From assembly GCF_001517405.1 (NCBI RefSeq), contig NZ_LN907827.1, positions 2,052,587 to 2,116,586 of the forward strand: DNA of 64,000 nt, given 5' to 3'. This stretch comes from Duffyella gerundensis. GTDB lineage: Bacteria; Pseudomonadota; Gammaproteobacteria; Enterobacterales; Enterobacteriaceae. How positions within the stretch are numbered: position 1 is the first letter of the stretch; the number at the start of each line of letters is the position of its first letter. Made by a program: the position numbers and the translations under genes. This document shows, piece after piece, positions 47,531-57,783 of this stretch. The notes below the pieces were generated by a model. That model had not been told where the DNA came from. It did not search any database and was given only the letters and a program-made list of their open reading frames with translations.

Positions 47531-48163
47531 TCAGAAGCGGTAACCGACGCCAAAGAAAAATACCCACGGGTCGATGCGCATATTGATGTTCTGCTGCTGT
47601 CCGTTGGCCTTGAATTTCACTTCCGTATCGATGTCCATGTACCAGACAGAGGCGTTGATCATCCAGTTATCATCGACCTTGTAATCCAGCCCCGCCTGAC
47701 CCGCCATACCCCAGGAATCTTTGACGCTTAAATCGCTGAGCCCGGCATCACGTCCGGTCTGATTAAAATCAGCGTCATAAAACGTGGTGTAGTTAATACC
47801 GGCGCCGACATATGGACGCAGCTTGCTGGCGCTGTCAAAGAAGTAGTATTGCGCCATCAACGTCGGCGGCAGCTGACGAACGGTAGCCAGCGTGCCGGTA
47901 GCGGCTAAGCCGACCTTATGACGAAACGGCGTGGCGGCCAGCAGCTCAACACCAATATTATCGGTGGCCATCCAGGTAAAGGTCAGGCCAAGCTGCGTAT
48001 TGTTATCGACGTCAAACGAGCCCAGCCCCATGACGTTATCAGAACCCTCGGTTGGCCTTACGGTTGCGCTGCCTGCGCGCATAAAAAAATCACCTTCCTG
48101 ATGTGCACTCGCGACAATCGGCATTGCCGCCACCATAGCCAATGCAAGGGCTGCCAGTTTCAT
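47531..48163 (-). CDS. ompW: outer membrane protein W
   Basis: 210 residues (E. coli 212). Signal peptide ~1-21 (cleavage after ASA), then an 8-stranded barrel with alternating hydrophobic strands, ending in GVGYRF with terminal Phe. OmpW forms a narrow channel for hydrophobic molecules and responds to oxygen and osmotic changes. ATG 48163 follows AGGAGTGG; a longer frame upstream is unsupported. An FNR box is located 139-152 bases upstream. Confidence 0.96.
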   Translation of the reverse strand: MKLAALALAMVAAMPIVASAHQEGDFFMRAGSATVRPTEGSDNVMGLGSFDVDNNTQLGLTFTWMATDNIGVELLAATPFRHKVGLAATGTLATVRQLPPTLMAQYYFFDSASKLRPYVGAGINYTTFYDADFNQTGRDAGLSDLSVKDSWGMAGQAGLDYKVDDNWMINASVWYMDIDTEVKFKANGQQQNINMRIDPWVFFFGVGYRF

Positions 48164-48515
48164 AACCACTCCTGTTTTCTCTTCGGGAAGCGGGCCACCG
48201 CCCAGACGATGCACCCGTGTTTTCAGCGGCCTCTTTTTTACAATGAAAACGGGCAAAGATCATGCGGAGAACGTCTTCTATTCTGCTTAAAAAACAATGA
48301 TTTGATCTGGATCAAAAACGCCATCACCCTGAGGTCCGGTAAACCCCTGTTGTGCGCATTATTCTGCTGATAGCCAGCGGAGAACCGATTATCGCGGGCG
48401 CAGACCGCAGCGGCTTTTCACATTTGCGGAAAGTTATGTAAGTCGGGGTGCCAGCATTCCCTCAGACCATGTACAATCGCCGGGTTAATTAACCCGGTTT
48501 TTCCAAGGAGAGTAC
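48164..48515. other. divergent regulatory region ompW/yciC
   Basis: 352 bases. It holds the FNR box at 48302-48315 and a ribosome site AAGGAGAG for yciC. No small gene seen. Confidence 0.5.
48302..48315. promoter_or_regulatory. perfect FNR box upstream of ompW
   Basis: TTGAT-CTGG-ATCAA matches the full consensus TTGAT-N4-ATCAA. E. coli ompW is activated anaerobically by FNR; a similar role is likely here, and yciC on the other side could also be affected. Confidence 0.85.
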
Positions 48516-49253
48516 ATGTCTATCACGGCGGGTTCGCTATACCGTGACACAGGAAATTTTTTCCGCGATCAGCTGGTGACCATCGTGCTGATGGCCCTGC
48601 TGACCTCATTCATTACGGTGATCGTCGGTCACGCCCTGACGCCCAACGCCGAGCAGCTTTCCCTGCTGGCTGAAGGCAGCAGCGACAGCGCCAGTTCGCT
48701 GTTTGAAATGGTGCAGAATATGTCTCCTGAACAGCAAAGCGTGCTGTTGCGCACCTCGGCTGCCGGTACCTTTGCGTCGTTGATTGGTAACACGCTGCTG
48801 CTTGGCGGCATGCTGTGTCTGATTCCAATGGCATCGTCACAGAAGCGCGTCAGTGCGCTGCGCGCCATCGGCACGGCGGCGCCGCTGCTGCCTAAGCTGC
48901 TGCTGCAGACCTTTCTGATCACCCTGCTGGTACAGCTGGGATTCATGGCGGTATTTGTGCCGGGGGTCATTCTGGCGATTCTCTTTTCGCTGGCGCCGGT
49001 TATGCTGGCCAACGATAAGCTGGGCGTGTTTGGCTCACTCAAGGCCAGCAGCAAGCTGGCGTGGCGCAACGTGAAGCTCATCGCGCCGGCCATCATGTTA
49101 TGGCTGCTGGCAAAAGTCGCCATCATGCTCTTCTTTTCCACGCTGACGCTGCTGCCTGCTAATGTCTCAGCGGTGGTGCTGAACGCGCTGGGCAATCTGG
49201 TTTCCGCCCTGCTGGTTATCTATCTGTACCGTCTCTATATGCTGGTACGTTAA
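48516..49253 (+). CDS. yciC: YciC inner-membrane protein (UPF0259)
   Basis: 245 residues with about six membrane segments. It matches E. coli YciC (247) in [20 protein letters not shown] and in its overall profile. Function unknown. AAGGAGAGTAC precedes the ATG. First gene of a yciC-yciB-yciA series, with a hairpin between it and yciB. Confidence 0.95.
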   Translation: MSITAGSLYRDTGNFFRDQLVTIVLMALLTSFITVIVGHALTPNAEQLSLLAEGSSDSASSLFEMVQNMSPEQQSVLLRTSAAGTFASLIGNTLLLGGMLCLIPMASSQKRVSALRAIGTAAPLLPKLLLQTFLITLLVQLGFMAVFVPGVILAILFSLAPVMLANDKLGVFGSLKASSKLAWRNVKLIAPAIMLWLLAKVAIMLFFSTLTLLPANVSAVVLNALGNLVSALLVIYLYRLYMLVR

Positions 49254-49297
49254 TGCACAGGCGGCGCCCGCTGCGCCGCCCCTACTCTGGACGCGCT

Positions 49298-49834
49298 ATG
49301 AAGCAGTTACTCGATTTCCTTCCGCTGGTGGTGTTTTTTGTCTTTTACAAAATGTACGACATCTTTGTCGCCTCGGGCGCACTGATCGTCGCCACCGGCC
49401 TGGCTCTGGTGGCCAGCTGGATCCTGTTCCGTAAAGTTGAAAAAATGACCATCGTGACCTTTGTGCTGGTCGCGGTGTTTGGCACTCTGACGCTGGTATT
49501 CCACAACGATGAGTTCATCAAGTGGAAGGTGACGGTGATCTACAGCCTGTTTGCGCTGGCGCTGCTGTTCAGCCAGTTCTTTATGCAGAAGCCTCTGATT
49601 CAGACCATGCTGGGCAAAGAGCTGCAGTTACCCACCCACGCCTGGCGTCGGTTGAACGTTGCCTGGGCAATTTTCTTTCTCGCCTGTGGCGTTGCCAATA
49701 TTTATGTCGCGTTCTGGCTGCCGCAGGAAGTATGGGTTAATTTTAAAGTCTTTGGCCTGACGGGTTTGACCCTGCTGTTCACCCTGCTGAGCGGTGTTTA
49801 TATCTACCGCCTGATGCCGCAGGAACAAAAATAA
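49298..49834 (+). CDS. yciB: YciB (IspZ-like) inner-membrane septation protein
   Basis: 178 residues (E. coli 179), five membrane segments, starting [19 protein letters not shown]. In E. coli and Shigella it links to cell-envelope synthesis and septation. ATG 49298 is set by homology; the frame extends upstream but without a ribosome site. Confidence 0.96.
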   Translation: MKQLLDFLPLVVFFVFYKMYDIFVASGALIVATGLALVASWILFRKVEKMTIVTFVLVAVFGTLTLVFHNDEFIKWKVTVIYSLFALALLFSQFFMQKPLIQTMLGKELQLPTHAWRRLNVAWAIFFLACGVANIYVAFWLPQEVWVNFKVFGLTGLTLLFTLLSGVYIYRLMPQEQK

Positions 49835-49883
49835 TTGCGGCTTCCGACACAACCGGAAGCCCGCCTTATCTGAAGAGTGAATC

Positions 49884-50315
49884 ATGAACAGAGAGCATAA
49901 AATGCCGCAGGGTGAGATGGTTATGCGCACCCTGGCGATGCCAGCTGATACCAATGCCAATGGCGATATTTTTGGCGGCTGGCTGATGGCGCAGATGGAT
50001 ATGGGCGGCGCGATCATGGCGAAGGAGATCGCTGAAGGTCGTGTGGTAACGGTGCGGGTGGACGGCATGAGCTTTCTTAAGCCGGTCGCCGTGGGTGATG
50101 TGGTGAGCTGCCACGCGACCTGTTTACGCACCGGCAGCAGTTCCATCACCATCAACGTGGAAGTGTGGATCAAGAAGGTCTCTTCTGAACCCATTGGCCA
50201 GACCTACTGTGCTACCGAAGCGGTGTTCATCTATGTTGCCGTGGACGAGGCGGGCAAATCGCGTCCGTTACCGGCGGATAAAAGCCACTTTACGGCTGAA
50301 ACCGATCCTGCCTGA
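49884..50315 (+). CDS. yciA: acyl-CoA thioesterase YciA
   Basis: 143 residues (E. coli 132). Hot-dog fold with the family block MPADTNANGDIFGGWLMAQMD containing the catalytic Asp. It hydrolyses many acyl-CoAs and is thought to control lipid or CoA pools. The C-terminal tail is longer than in E. coli. ATG 49884 with AAGAGTGA. Confidence 0.96.
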   Translation: MNREHKMPQGEMVMRTLAMPADTNANGDIFGGWLMAQMDMGGAIMAKEIAEGRVVTVRVDGMSFLKPVAVGDVVSCHATCLRTGSSSITINVEVWIKKVSSEPIGQTYCATEAVFIYVAVDEAGKSRPLPADKSHFTAETDPA

Positions 50316-50319
50316 AACC

Positions 50320-50338
50320 GGGGCGGCAATGCCGCCCC
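50320..50338. terminator. stem-loop between yciA and tonB
   Basis: GGGGCGGC/GCCGCCCC with a 3-nt AAT loop; the T-run is poor on both strands. Confidence 0.55.
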
Positions 50339-50344
50339 TCTGCG

Positions 50345-51103
50345 TTACTCGACGCTCGCCCCGCCGTTGATCCGGAACACAATATTCATGGTCATGTTCT
50401 GCCCGGGTTTGCCGCTCTGATAGCGCCACTTTTTCATCGCCTGCTTCACTTCACGCTCAAACATATTGCGCGGCTCAGCCGAAAGGATACGAATGTTGTC
50501 CACGCGGCCATCGCTGTCGACATCAAACTGCACGCGTACTTTTCCTTCGACCCGCAAGGCAAACGCACGCGCCGGATAAGCCGGTTTGCTGACGCTCAGC
50601 GCCTGTGGGCCTGTTGCCACGCTTTGCGACGGCGCTGGTGACGGTTTAGGTGCCGTTTGCGGCTTGCTCTGCGTGGTTGGTGCCTTCTGATCAAACGGCG
50701 ATGCAGCACGCGGCTCCGCAGGCTTAACCGGCTGCTTTGGCTTTACCGCCTCGTGCTTAACCGGTTTGGGCTTAGGCTTGGGTTTAGGCTTTGGCTCGGG
50801 TTTTGGAATCGGCACCGGCTCGGGTTTTGGCGGCTCGGGTGCAGGTTCCGGCACGGGCTCCGGCTCAGGTTGCGGCTCGGCAACGGGTTCAGGCGGCTGC
50901 TGTACGGCAGGCGCTGGCGCCGGCATCGGCTGAACTTCCGGCGCGACCATCGTGACACTGATCGGTTGAGACGCTTTAGGCACTTCAATAACCTGGTGAA
51001 AAGATGCATAGAGCAAGCCTGCAATCACCGAGCCGTGAAGCGCAACGGAGAGCAATACCGGAAGAGAAAGTCGTTTGGGTAATGTCGAAGTCAGCGTCGT
51101 CAT
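50345..51103 (-). CDS. tonB: TonB energy transducer
   Basis: 252 residues. The N-terminal membrane anchor (~13-33) carries the conserved S19 and H23 that contact ExbB/ExbD. The periplasmic spacer is dominated by Pro-Glu then Pro-Lys repeats (PKPKPKPKPKP), which spans the periplasm. The C-terminal domain (~170-252) includes YPARAFALRVEGKVRVQFDV and MKKWRY, which binds TonB boxes of receptors. ATG 51103 matches E. coli's start. A Fur-type promoter lies upstream. Confidence 0.97.
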   Translation of the reverse strand: MTTLTSTLPKRLSLPVLLSVALHGSVIAGLLYASFHQVIEVPKASQPISVTMVAPEVQPMPAPAPAVQQPPEPVAEPQPEPEPVPEPAPEPPKPEPVPIPKPEPKPKPKPKPKPVKHEAVKPKQPVKPAEPRAASPFDQKAPTTQSKPQTAPKPSPAPSQSVATGPQALSVSKPAYPARAFALRVEGKVRVQFDVDSDGRVDNIRILSAEPRNMFEREVKQAMKKWRYQSGKPGQNMTMNIVFRINGGASVE

Positions 51104-51133
51104 AACAATCTGGTTGATAGAGTGAGGCGATAA

Positions 51134-51164
51134 TTTTAAATGCAAATAGCAATCAGTTTCAATA
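51134..51164 (-). promoter_or_regulatory. tonB promoter with Fur site
   Basis: On the minus strand TTGAAA, 17 bp, TTAAAA. The spacer TGATTGCTATTTGCAT matches the known Fur-binding segment of E. coli tonB nearly base for base. Iron repression is expected. Confidence 0.75.
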
Positions 51165-51305
51165 ACATTAGGCCATCGCGGCCATAAAAGCGTTTCGTGC
51201 CCGGCAACGGCGCTTTCGCAGCGGCAAATTTATCTTTCAATTGCACTCTCGATCACGATGACTTACCGTGTCAGCCACATCATTTGATCCGACAGGAGTC
51301 ACTCT

Positions 51306-51602
51306 GTGCTCTATGTAATTTATGCCGAAGATACCGCTGATTCACTGGAAAAACGCACGGCGGTTCGCCCGGCGCATCTGGCACGCCTGCAGCTGCTGCA
51401 GGACGAAGGCCGCGTGATCGCCGCAGGCCCGCTGCCCGCAGTGGACAGCAACGATCCAGGTGCCGCGGGCTTTACCGGCTCGGTGATTATTGCTGAATTT
51501 TCATCGCTGGAAGCGGCGCAATCCTGGGCGCAGGATGACCCTTATGTGGCGGCGGGCGTCTATAAACAGGTGGCGGTGAAGCCATTTAAACGTGTGATGT
51601 AA
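51306..51602 (+). CDS. yciI: YciI small conserved protein
   Basis: 98 residues as in E. coli, with the same core [25 protein letters not shown] and [10 protein letters not shown] ferredoxin-like fold with a His-Asp pair; function unknown. The start is GTG 51306, agreed by homology (MLYVIYAED) and an AGGAG site eight bases upstream. Divergent from tonB. Confidence 0.96.
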   Translation: MLYVIYAEDTADSLEKRTAVRPAHLARLQLLQDEGRVIAAGPLPAVDSNDPGAAGFTGSVIIAEFSSLEAAQSWAQDDPYVAAGVYKQVAVKPFKRVM

Positions 51603-51603
51603 T

Positions 51604-51631
51604 TCAGGGCGCTTCGGCGCCCTGATTATTA
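51604..51631. terminator. bidirectional terminator between yciI and yciY
   Basis: TCAGGGCGC/GCGCCCTGA with a TTCG tetraloop, and a TTATTAAT tail that overlaps the yciY stop. Confidence 0.75.
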
Positions 51632-51802
51632 ATGATGCTGTGAGATAAACAGAATGGAGCGTCGCTGCTGTTGCGCCAGCTGATGACGAACCGCATGAAT
51701 CCGGCCATAGCGCCGCGATTGCCCTTCAACCCAGCGCGCACGCCGCCGTTGCACCTGCCGCATCATTCTCCAGCGCGCCACTTCATTCCTGCTTCTTCTC
51801 AT
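51629..51802 (-). CDS. yciY: YciY, small basic protein
   Basis: 57 residues as in E. coli. It is very rich in Arg and Gln. The matching blocks are MRRSRNEVARWRMMRQ and RWVEGQSRRYGRIHAVR. No signal or membrane segment; a nucleic-acid role is possible but unproven. Located between yciI and clsA; in E. coli it also neighbours cls. Confidence 0.9.
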   Translation of the reverse strand: MRRSRNEVARWRMMRQVQRRRARWVEGQSRRYGRIHAVRHQLAQQQRRSILFISQHH

Positions 51803-51960
51803 CTGACTTTCTCCGCGATTTAATACGCGGCGCAGTATAGACCTTTCTTCGTCGTAACCAGATCGGATCTGTTATCGTAGTCATTGCCGCCAAAGGGTTC
51901 CTTAACCCGCAATCTGCACGTAAACTTCTCACATCAATGCGCGAACGGGATGTCCACGTA

Positions 51961-53421
51961 ATGTCCACTTTTTTTACTTTTGTTAGCTGGTTACTGCTGT
52001 TTGGCTATTGGTTGCTGATTGCCGGTGTGACATTGCGCATTTTAATGAAGCGCCGGGCGGTCACCTCGGCGATGGCCTGGCTGCTGATTATCTTTATCCT
52101 GCCGCTGGTGGGCATCATCGCCTATCTCTCATTTGGCGAACTGCACCTGGGTAAGCGTCGCGCCGAGCGCGCGCGGACCATGTGGCCCTCCACCGCCAAA
52201 TGGCTGTCTGAGCTCAAGCAGAGCCACCATATTTTCGCGACCGAATACAGCGACGTGGCGCGTTCGCTGTTTCAGCTGTGTGAAAATCGCCAGGGCGTCG
52301 CCGGGGTGCGCGGCAATCAGCTGCAGCTGCTGACCAGCGCGGAAGAGACCATGGCGGCGCTAATTCGTGATATTCAGCTCGCCCGGCATAATATTGAGAT
52401 GGTGTTTTACATCTGGCATCCCGGCGGTTTGGCCGACGAGGTTGCTGAATCGCTGATGGCGGCGTCGCGGCGCGGCGTGCATTGTCGACTGATGCTGGAC
52501 TCTGCCGGCAGCGTGACCTTTTTCCGCAGCCCGATGGCCGCCATGATGCGCAATGCCGGCGTGGACGTGGTTGAAGCGTTACAGGTAAGCCTGCTGCGCG
52601 TATTTCTGCGCCGTATGGATCTGCGTCAGCATCGCAAAGTGGTGCTGATCGACAATTACATCGCCTATACCGGCAGCATGAACCTGGTTGATCCGCGCTT
52701 CTTCAAGCAGGATGCCGGTGTCGGCCAATGGGTTGATTTGATGGCGCGTATGGAAGGCCCGATCGCCACCACCATGGGCATTGTCTACGCCTGCGACTGG
52801 GAGATTGAGACCGGCAAGCGCATTTTGCCCCCGGCGCCGGACGGCAATATCATGCCGTTTGAACAGGAGAGCGGCCATACTATTCAGGTGATCGCCTCCG
52901 GGCCCGGCTTCCCGGAAGATATGATTCATCAGGCGCTGCTGACCGCGGTTTATTCCGCGCGTGAGCAGCTGATCATGACCACGCCCTACTTTGTGCCCAG
53001 CGACGATCTGCTGCATGCTATTTGCACCGCCGCCCTGCGCGGCGTCGACGTCAGCATTATCGTGCCGCGTCACAACGATTCCCTGCTGGTCGGCTGGGCC
53101 AGCCGCGCCTTCTTCACTGAACTGCTGGAAGCGGGCGTGAAAATATATCAGTTTGAAAGCGGCCTGCTGCACACCAAAAGCGTACTGGTCGACGGTCAGC
53201 TCAGTTTAATCGGCACGGTTAACCTGGATATGCGCAGCCTGTGGCTAAACTTTGAGATCACGCTGGTGATCGATGATGCCGGTTTTGGCGGCGATTTGTC
53301 CCACGTTCAGGATGATTATATTGCCCGTTCCCGCCTGTTGGATGCGCGCCGCTGGTCGCAGCGCGCCTGGTGGCAGCGCATTGTGGAACGACTGTTTTAC
53401 TTCTTCAGCCCTTTGCTGTAA
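51961..53421 (+). CDS. clsA: cardiolipin synthase A
   Basis: 486 residues as in E. coli. Two N-terminal membrane segments (~3-60) precede two phospholipase-D motifs: HRKVVLIDN (first HxKx4D) and HTKSVLVDG (second). It makes cardiolipin from two phosphatidylglycerol molecules. ATG 51961 by homology; the ORF could extend 24 bases upstream. In E. coli kch lies between clsA and yciI; it is absent here. Confidence 0.97.
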   Translation: MSTFFTFVSWLLLFGYWLLIAGVTLRILMKRRAVTSAMAWLLIIFILPLVGIIAYLSFGELHLGKRRAERARTMWPSTAKWLSELKQSHHIFATEYSDVARSLFQLCENRQGVAGVRGNQLQLLTSAEETMAALIRDIQLARHNIEMVFYIWHPGGLADEVAESLMAASRRGVHCRLMLDSAGSVTFFRSPMAAMMRNAGVDVVEALQVSLLRVFLRRMDLRQHRKVVLIDNYIAYTGSMNLVDPRFFKQDAGVGQWVDLMARMEGPIATTMGIVYACDWEIETGKRILPPAPDGNIMPFEQESGHTIQVIASGPGFPEDMIHQALLTAVYSAREQLIMTTPYFVPSDDLLHAICTAALRGVDVSIIVPRHNDSLLVGWASRAFFTELLEAGVKIYQFESGLLHTKSVLVDGQLSLIGTVNLDMRSLWLNFEITLVIDDAGFGGDLSHVQDDYIARSRLLDARRWSQRAWWQRIVERLFYFFSPLL

Positions 53422-53465
53422 AACGAGCGAAATTGCAAACTGCCCGCGGGCAAACAGGACATATT

Positions 53466-53789
53466 ATGGACCTCAATAATCGTCTTACTGAAGATGAAAC
53501 ACTGGAACAGGCTTACGATATTTTTCTTGAGCTGGCAGGCGATAACCTCGATCCGGCAGACATTATTCTCTTCAATCTACAGTTTGAAGAGCGCGGCGGC
53601 GCGGAGTTATTTGATCCATCAGAAGACTGGCATGAGCATGTTGATTTTGACGTCAATCCCGATTTCTTTTCAGAAGTCGTGATTGGTCTGGGTGATGCTG
53701 ATGGCGAACCGATCAACGATATTTTTGCCCGCGTGCTGCTGTGCCGGGAAAAAGATCACAAGCTCTGCCATATTTTGTGGCGGGAATAA
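53466..53789 (+). CDS. yciU: YciU (UPF0263), acidic small protein
   Basis: 107 residues (E. coli 109). Highly acidic; family blocks [20 protein letters not shown] and [11 protein letters not shown]. Related proteins resemble a DNA-mimic fold, but the role is unknown. ATG 53466 with an AGGACAT site. Ends in a terminator shared with oppF. Confidence 0.95.
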   Translation: MDLNNRLTEDETLEQAYDIFLELAGDNLDPADIILFNLQFEERGGAELFDPSEDWHEHVDFDVNPDFFSEVVIGLGDADGEPINDIFARVLLCREKDHKLCHILWRE

Positions 53790-53795
53790 GACGAT

Positions 53796-53826
53796 AAAAA
53801 AGGCCGGAAATTATCCGGCCTTTTTT
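53796..53826. terminator. bidirectional terminator between yciU and oppF
   Basis: AAAAAAGGCCGG/CCGGCCTTTTTT with a 7-nt loop. It terminates both yciU and the opp operon. Confidence 0.93.
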
Positions 53827-53827
53827 A

Positions 53828-54825
53828 TTACAGCGGATCGACTTTCAGGCAGGAGACCGCATGGCGGAAGCTGCCTTCCAGCAGCGGACGGGTTTTCGCG
53901 CACTCCGGACCGGCAATCGGACAGCGGGTGCGGAAGACGCAGCCCGACGGCGGATTAATCGGCGACGGCAGTTCCCCTTCCAGCAGCTGAATGACTTTGT
54001 TCTTCTCCAGATCCGGATCGGGAATCGGCACTGCGGACATCAACGCTTTGGTATAGGGATGCTGTGGATTGTTGTACACCGAATCGTAGGTGCCTAATTC
54101 CACCGCGTGTCCGAGATACATCACCAGCACACGATCGGAAATGTGTTTTACCACCGCCAAATCGTGCGCGATAAAGATCAGCGACAGCCCCATTTCACGC
54201 TGCAATTTCTGCAGCAGATTAACCACCTGCGCCTGAATAGAAACATCCAGTGCGGATACCGGCTCATCACAGATGATCAGCTTAGGTTCCAGAATCAGCG
54301 CACGCGCGATACCAATACGCTGGCACTGACCGCCGGAAAACTCATGCGGGTAGCGGTTGATCAGGTTAGGCAGCAGGCCGACCTTCATCATCATGTTTTT
54401 GACGCGCTCTTTGACTTCCTGGCGCGGCATTTCTGGATGATAGGTGCGCAATGGCTCAGCGATGATATCGCCGATGTTCATGCGTGGATTGAGCGAAGCA
54501 AGCGGATCCTGGAAAATCATCTGGATATCGCTGCGTGCGCGGCGCCACTCCTCTTCGCTCTGCCCCAGCAGGTTACGTCCCAGCCAGGCAACGCGGCCAT
54601 CGGTGGCTTTAACCAGGCCGATGATGGCACGCGCCAGCGTCGATTTACCGCAGCCTGATTCGCCCACCACGCCCAGCGTTTCGCCTTCGTACAAACGCAG
54701 GCTAACGCCATCGACCGCCTTCAGGGTTTTAGAAGGCTGCCAGAACCACTGGCGGCCATCTTTAATATCAAAGTGGACCTTCAGATCGGCTACTTCAAGC
54801 AGGACTTTTTTCTCGGCAACATCAC

Positions 54826-54829
<4 letters not shown>
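53828..54829 (-). CDS. oppF: oligopeptide ABC transporter ATPase OppF
   Basis: 333 residues (E. coli 334). Walker A GESGCGKST, signature SGGQCQR, Walker B LIICDEPVSALD, and the C-terminal peptide-importer motif with clustered Cys (GCVFRTRCP). Last gene of the opp operon. Its ATG overlaps the oppD stop as ATGA. Confidence 0.98.
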
Positions 54830-55839
<1,010 letters not shown>

Positions 55840-55849
55840 CGGGAACTCC

Positions 55850-56758
55850 TTAGCGATCTTTCGGGTCGAGGGCATCACGCAAGCCATCGCCGATAAAGTT
55901 AAAGCAGAACAGCGTAATCACCAGAAAACCTGCCGGAAACAGCAGCAGCCACGGCGACACTTCCATCGAGTTAGCGCCATCGCTGAGCAGCGCGCCCCAG
56001 CTACTTAACGGCTCCTGCGTACCCAACCCCAGAAAGCTGAGAAAAGATTCAAACAGGATCATGCTCGGCACCAGCAGCGAAGCGTAAACCACCACCACGC
56101 CAAGCACGTTCGGCACGATGTGGCGGGTAACGATTTTCATGGTGGACACGCCGCCCACGTGCGCAGCTTCGATAAACTCTTTGCGCTTCAGGCTCAAGGT
56201 CTGACCACGTACGATACGCGCCATATCCAGCCACGACACCATGCCGATCGCCACAAAGATCAGCAGGATGTTCTGACCAAAGAAGGTCACCAGCAGGATA
56301 ACGAAGAACATGAACGGAAAGGAGTTGAGGATCTCCAGCAGGCGCATCATCACCGAATCGGTTTTTCCGCCCAGATAACCCGCCAGTGATCCGTACAGCG
56401 TGCCGAGCACCACCGCCACCAGCGCGGCAGAGACGCCCACCATCAGCGAAATACGACCGCCAATGGCGACGCGCACCAGCAAATCGCGGCCGGAGGAGTC
56501 GGTACCAAACCAGTGGCCGGAAACGGTGTCCGGCGGCGCAGACATCATCGCCCAGTCGGTGTCATCGTAGGTGAACTGCGCCACCATCGGTGCAATCGTC
56601 ACGAACAACGCGATTAACAGCAGCACAAACAGGCTGGCCAGCGCCGCCTTGTTGTGGATAAAACGACGGCGGGCATCCTGCCACAAGCTACGGCCTTCTA
56701 CTTCCAGTTTTTCACTGAATGTGTCGAGAGCCTCGCTATTTTTTTTAGTCAACATCAC
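55850..56758 (-). CDS. oppC: oligopeptide ABC permease OppC
   Basis: 302 residues as in E. coli. Six membrane segments and the EAA loop FIEAAHVGGVSTMKIVTRHI that contacts the ATPases. The start is GTG 56758 or the adjacent ATG 56755; GAGG lies about seven bases ahead of the GTG. It follows oppB by 12 bases. Confidence 0.97.
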   Translation of the reverse strand: MMLTKKNSEALDTFSEKLEVEGRSLWQDARRRFIHNKAALASLFVLLLIALFVTIAPMVAQFTYDDTDWAMMSAPPDTVSGHWFGTDSSGRDLLVRVAIGGRISLMVGVSAALVAVVLGTLYGSLAGYLGGKTDSVMMRLLEILNSFPFMFFVILLVTFFGQNILLIFVAIGMVSWLDMARIVRGQTLSLKRKEFIEAAHVGGVSTMKIVTRHIVPNVLGVVVVYASLLVPSMILFESFLSFLGLGTQEPLSSWGALLSDGANSMEVSPWLLLFPAGFLVITLFCFNFIGDGLRDALDPKDR

Positions 56759-56770
56759 GGCGAGCCTCGC

Positions 56771-57691
56771 TTAATAACGAATTTTAGGATCGATAACGGC
56801 GTATAACACATCAACAATCGCGTTAAACAGAATGGTGAGCGCCCCCACCAGAATGGTTAGGCTGAGCACCAGCGAATAGTCGCGGTTCAGCGCGCCATTG
56901 ACGAACAGCTGGCCAATGCCAGGTAATCCGTAAATGGTTTCAATGACCATTGAACCGGTGATAATGCCGACAAAAGCGGGACCCAAATAGGAGAGCACCG
57001 GCAGCAGCGCAGGCTTCAGCGCGTGACGCAGAATAATGCGGCGCATCGGCAGCCCTTTAGCGCGCGCGGTACGGATGAAGTTGGAATGCAGGATTTCAAT
57101 CATCGAGCCACGCATGATACGCGCAATACTGGCAATGTAAGCCAGCGACAACGCCACCATTGGCAAAATCATAAATTTCAGCGCCCCGCCGTTCCAGCCG
57201 CCGCCCGGAAGCCAGCGCAGCAGAATCGCAAACACCAGCACCAGCAACGGCGCAACGACAAAGCTGGGGATAACCACGCCGGTCATCGCCACGCCCATCA
57301 CCGCATAATCCCATTTGGTATTTTGCTTCAGCGCCGCGACCACGCCCGCGGTAACACCCAGCACCAGCGCCAGCAGGAACGCCGCCAGGCCAAGCTTGAT
57401 CGAAACCGGAAACGCACCGGCGACCAGATCATTGACGCTGTAATCTTTGTACTTAAACGACGGCCCTAAATCACCGTGCGCCAGTTGCAACAGATAGTTG
57501 CCGTACTGTTTGATCATCGGATCGTTCAGATGATATTTCGCTTCGATGTTGGCCATTACTTCCGGGGCCAGCGTTCGTTCGCCGGTAAACGGGCTACCGG
57601 GTGCTAAGCGCATCATAAAGAAGGAGATAGTGATCAGAATAAAGAGCGTTGGAATCGCTTCAAGACAGCGACGAAAGATGAATTTTAACAT
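56771..57691 (-). CDS. oppB: oligopeptide ABC permease OppB
   Basis: 306 residues as in E. coli. Six membrane segments; EAA loop FIRTARAKGLPMRRIILRHA. ATG 57691 (MLKFIFRRC) by homology; an upstream ATG in frame lacks support. Confidence 0.97.
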   Translation of the reverse strand: MLKFIFRRCLEAIPTLFILITISFFMMRLAPGSPFTGERTLAPEVMANIEAKYHLNDPMIKQYGNYLLQLAHGDLGPSFKYKDYSVNDLVAGAFPVSIKLGLAAFLLALVLGVTAGVVAALKQNTKWDYAVMGVAMTGVVIPSFVVAPLLVLVFAILLRWLPGGGWNGGALKFMILPMVALSLAYIASIARIMRGSMIEILHSNFIRTARAKGLPMRRIILRHALKPALLPVLSYLGPAFVGIITGSMVIETIYGLPGIGQLFVNGALNRDYSLVLSLTILVGALTILFNAIVDVLYAVIDPKIRY

Positions 57692-57783
57692 TGCCTGTAC
57701 CCACGTGCTGCCAGTTCCGCCCCCGCAGGAGCGGATCCACATTGCCTTATCAGAGGCGGAAAATTCCGCCTCTCAAACTGTCA

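Noticed and set aside
50657..51082. Arg/Leu-rich plus-strand frame opposite tonB
   Set aside because: Arises from the Pro-Lys/Pro-Glu repeats of tonB read backwards.
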